Source: Bolinopsis microptera
Lineage: Eukaryota > Ctenophora > Tentaculata > Lobata > Bolinopsidae
DNA length: 64,000 nt
Direction of reading: 5' to 3'
NCBI RefSeq assembly: GCF_026151205.1
Contig: NC_087082.1
Location: 7,011,908 to 7,075,907 of the forward strand
The notes below the pieces were generated by a model. It was not told the DNA's origin, ran no database searches, and was given only the letters and a program-made list of their open reading frames with translations. Shown piece by piece: positions 60,261 to 64,000 of the stretch. How positions within the stretch are numbered: position 1 is the first letter of the stretch; each line of letters starts with the position of its first letter. Position numbers and translations under genes: made by a program.

Positions 60261-60547
60261 CAGCACCCCACTAAGAGATTCAGTAACGGTAGAGCAAGCT
60301 GTGGAGTGTCTGGCTTTATTTGCAGCTAGTTATAAACGGAGCGGCTTGCCCAACACCAGAGAGAGGAGAGGATTTATTTACTGAGACTGAAATGCTGACC
60401 TGTGGAGCATGTCTGGGGTAATGAGTAATCTGGTTTTATGTTGTACTGGATGTTGGGTAGTGCTTCACAGCTGAGAGCGCCGTGTGTGGTAACTGCCGGA
60501 TCTGGTGATATTATTGTCACACACGTGTGCTTTACCGGGTGCGTGAC

Positions 60548-64000
<3,453 letters not shown>

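Overview
This is animal nuclear DNA. It has spliced genes with GT-AG introns, an intronless Six1/2-class homeobox gene, a class A GPCR in three exons, CR1-like and other non-LTR retrotransposons, mariner-type and other small DNA transposons, (GA)n microsatellites and many minisatellites. The gene content and roughly 40% GC fit an invertebrate, possibly an early-branching one. I cannot name the species or phylum.

Left part (1-14.7 kb). One large minus-strand gene can be assembled from 11 exons between 569 and 11480, about 1,088 residues, with every splice phase matching. From its N-terminal side it encodes a basic KRKR stretch, an 8-residue Ser/Gln/Arg/Pro repeat, acidic linkers, a charged coiled coil, a C2-like region, and an exon with four strongly hydrophobic segments. 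Its 3' end runs off the left edge, and its first exon, right of 11480, was not found. The Six1/2 homeobox gene (5127-5954) lies inside its 4.5-kb sixth visible intron, on the same strand. Three exons of the host gene have tandemly duplicated 3' splice sites. To the right, divergently oriented, is the GPCR gene (12831-13985). Its stop codon is supplied by a mariner-type MITE.

Middle (14.7-33.8 kb) is a transposon graveyard. A 405-bp repeat has an uninterrupted copy at 11642-12046. Its second copy is split into four pieces across 12 kb by successive insertions: a 798-bp element with a 4-bp target duplication, a 125-bp element with a 9-bp duplication, and a CR1-like retrotransposon. The CR1-like element is itself broken by an 86-bp MITE with a perfect 8-bp duplication and by an 8.0-kb insertion whose ends match the 125-bp element. 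The 8-kb insertion holds a nearly identical 1,244-bp tandem duplication. Two damaged copies of another non-LTR family follow (27.8-31.1 kb).

Right part (33.8-64 kb). A second minus-strand gene is assembled from seven phase-consistent exons (33803-39682), with a possible eighth at 40536-40592. It encodes a protein of unknown function with a cysteine-rich C-terminus. Two of its acceptors are NAGNAG sites. From 40.7 kb to the right edge I see no convincing gene. This stretch has many minisatellites and is rich in the E-box palindrome CACGTG, often near CCAAT/ATTGG. The same motif is scarce in the transposon-filled middle. The stretch could be regulatory or intronic DNA upstream of the cysteine-rich gene.
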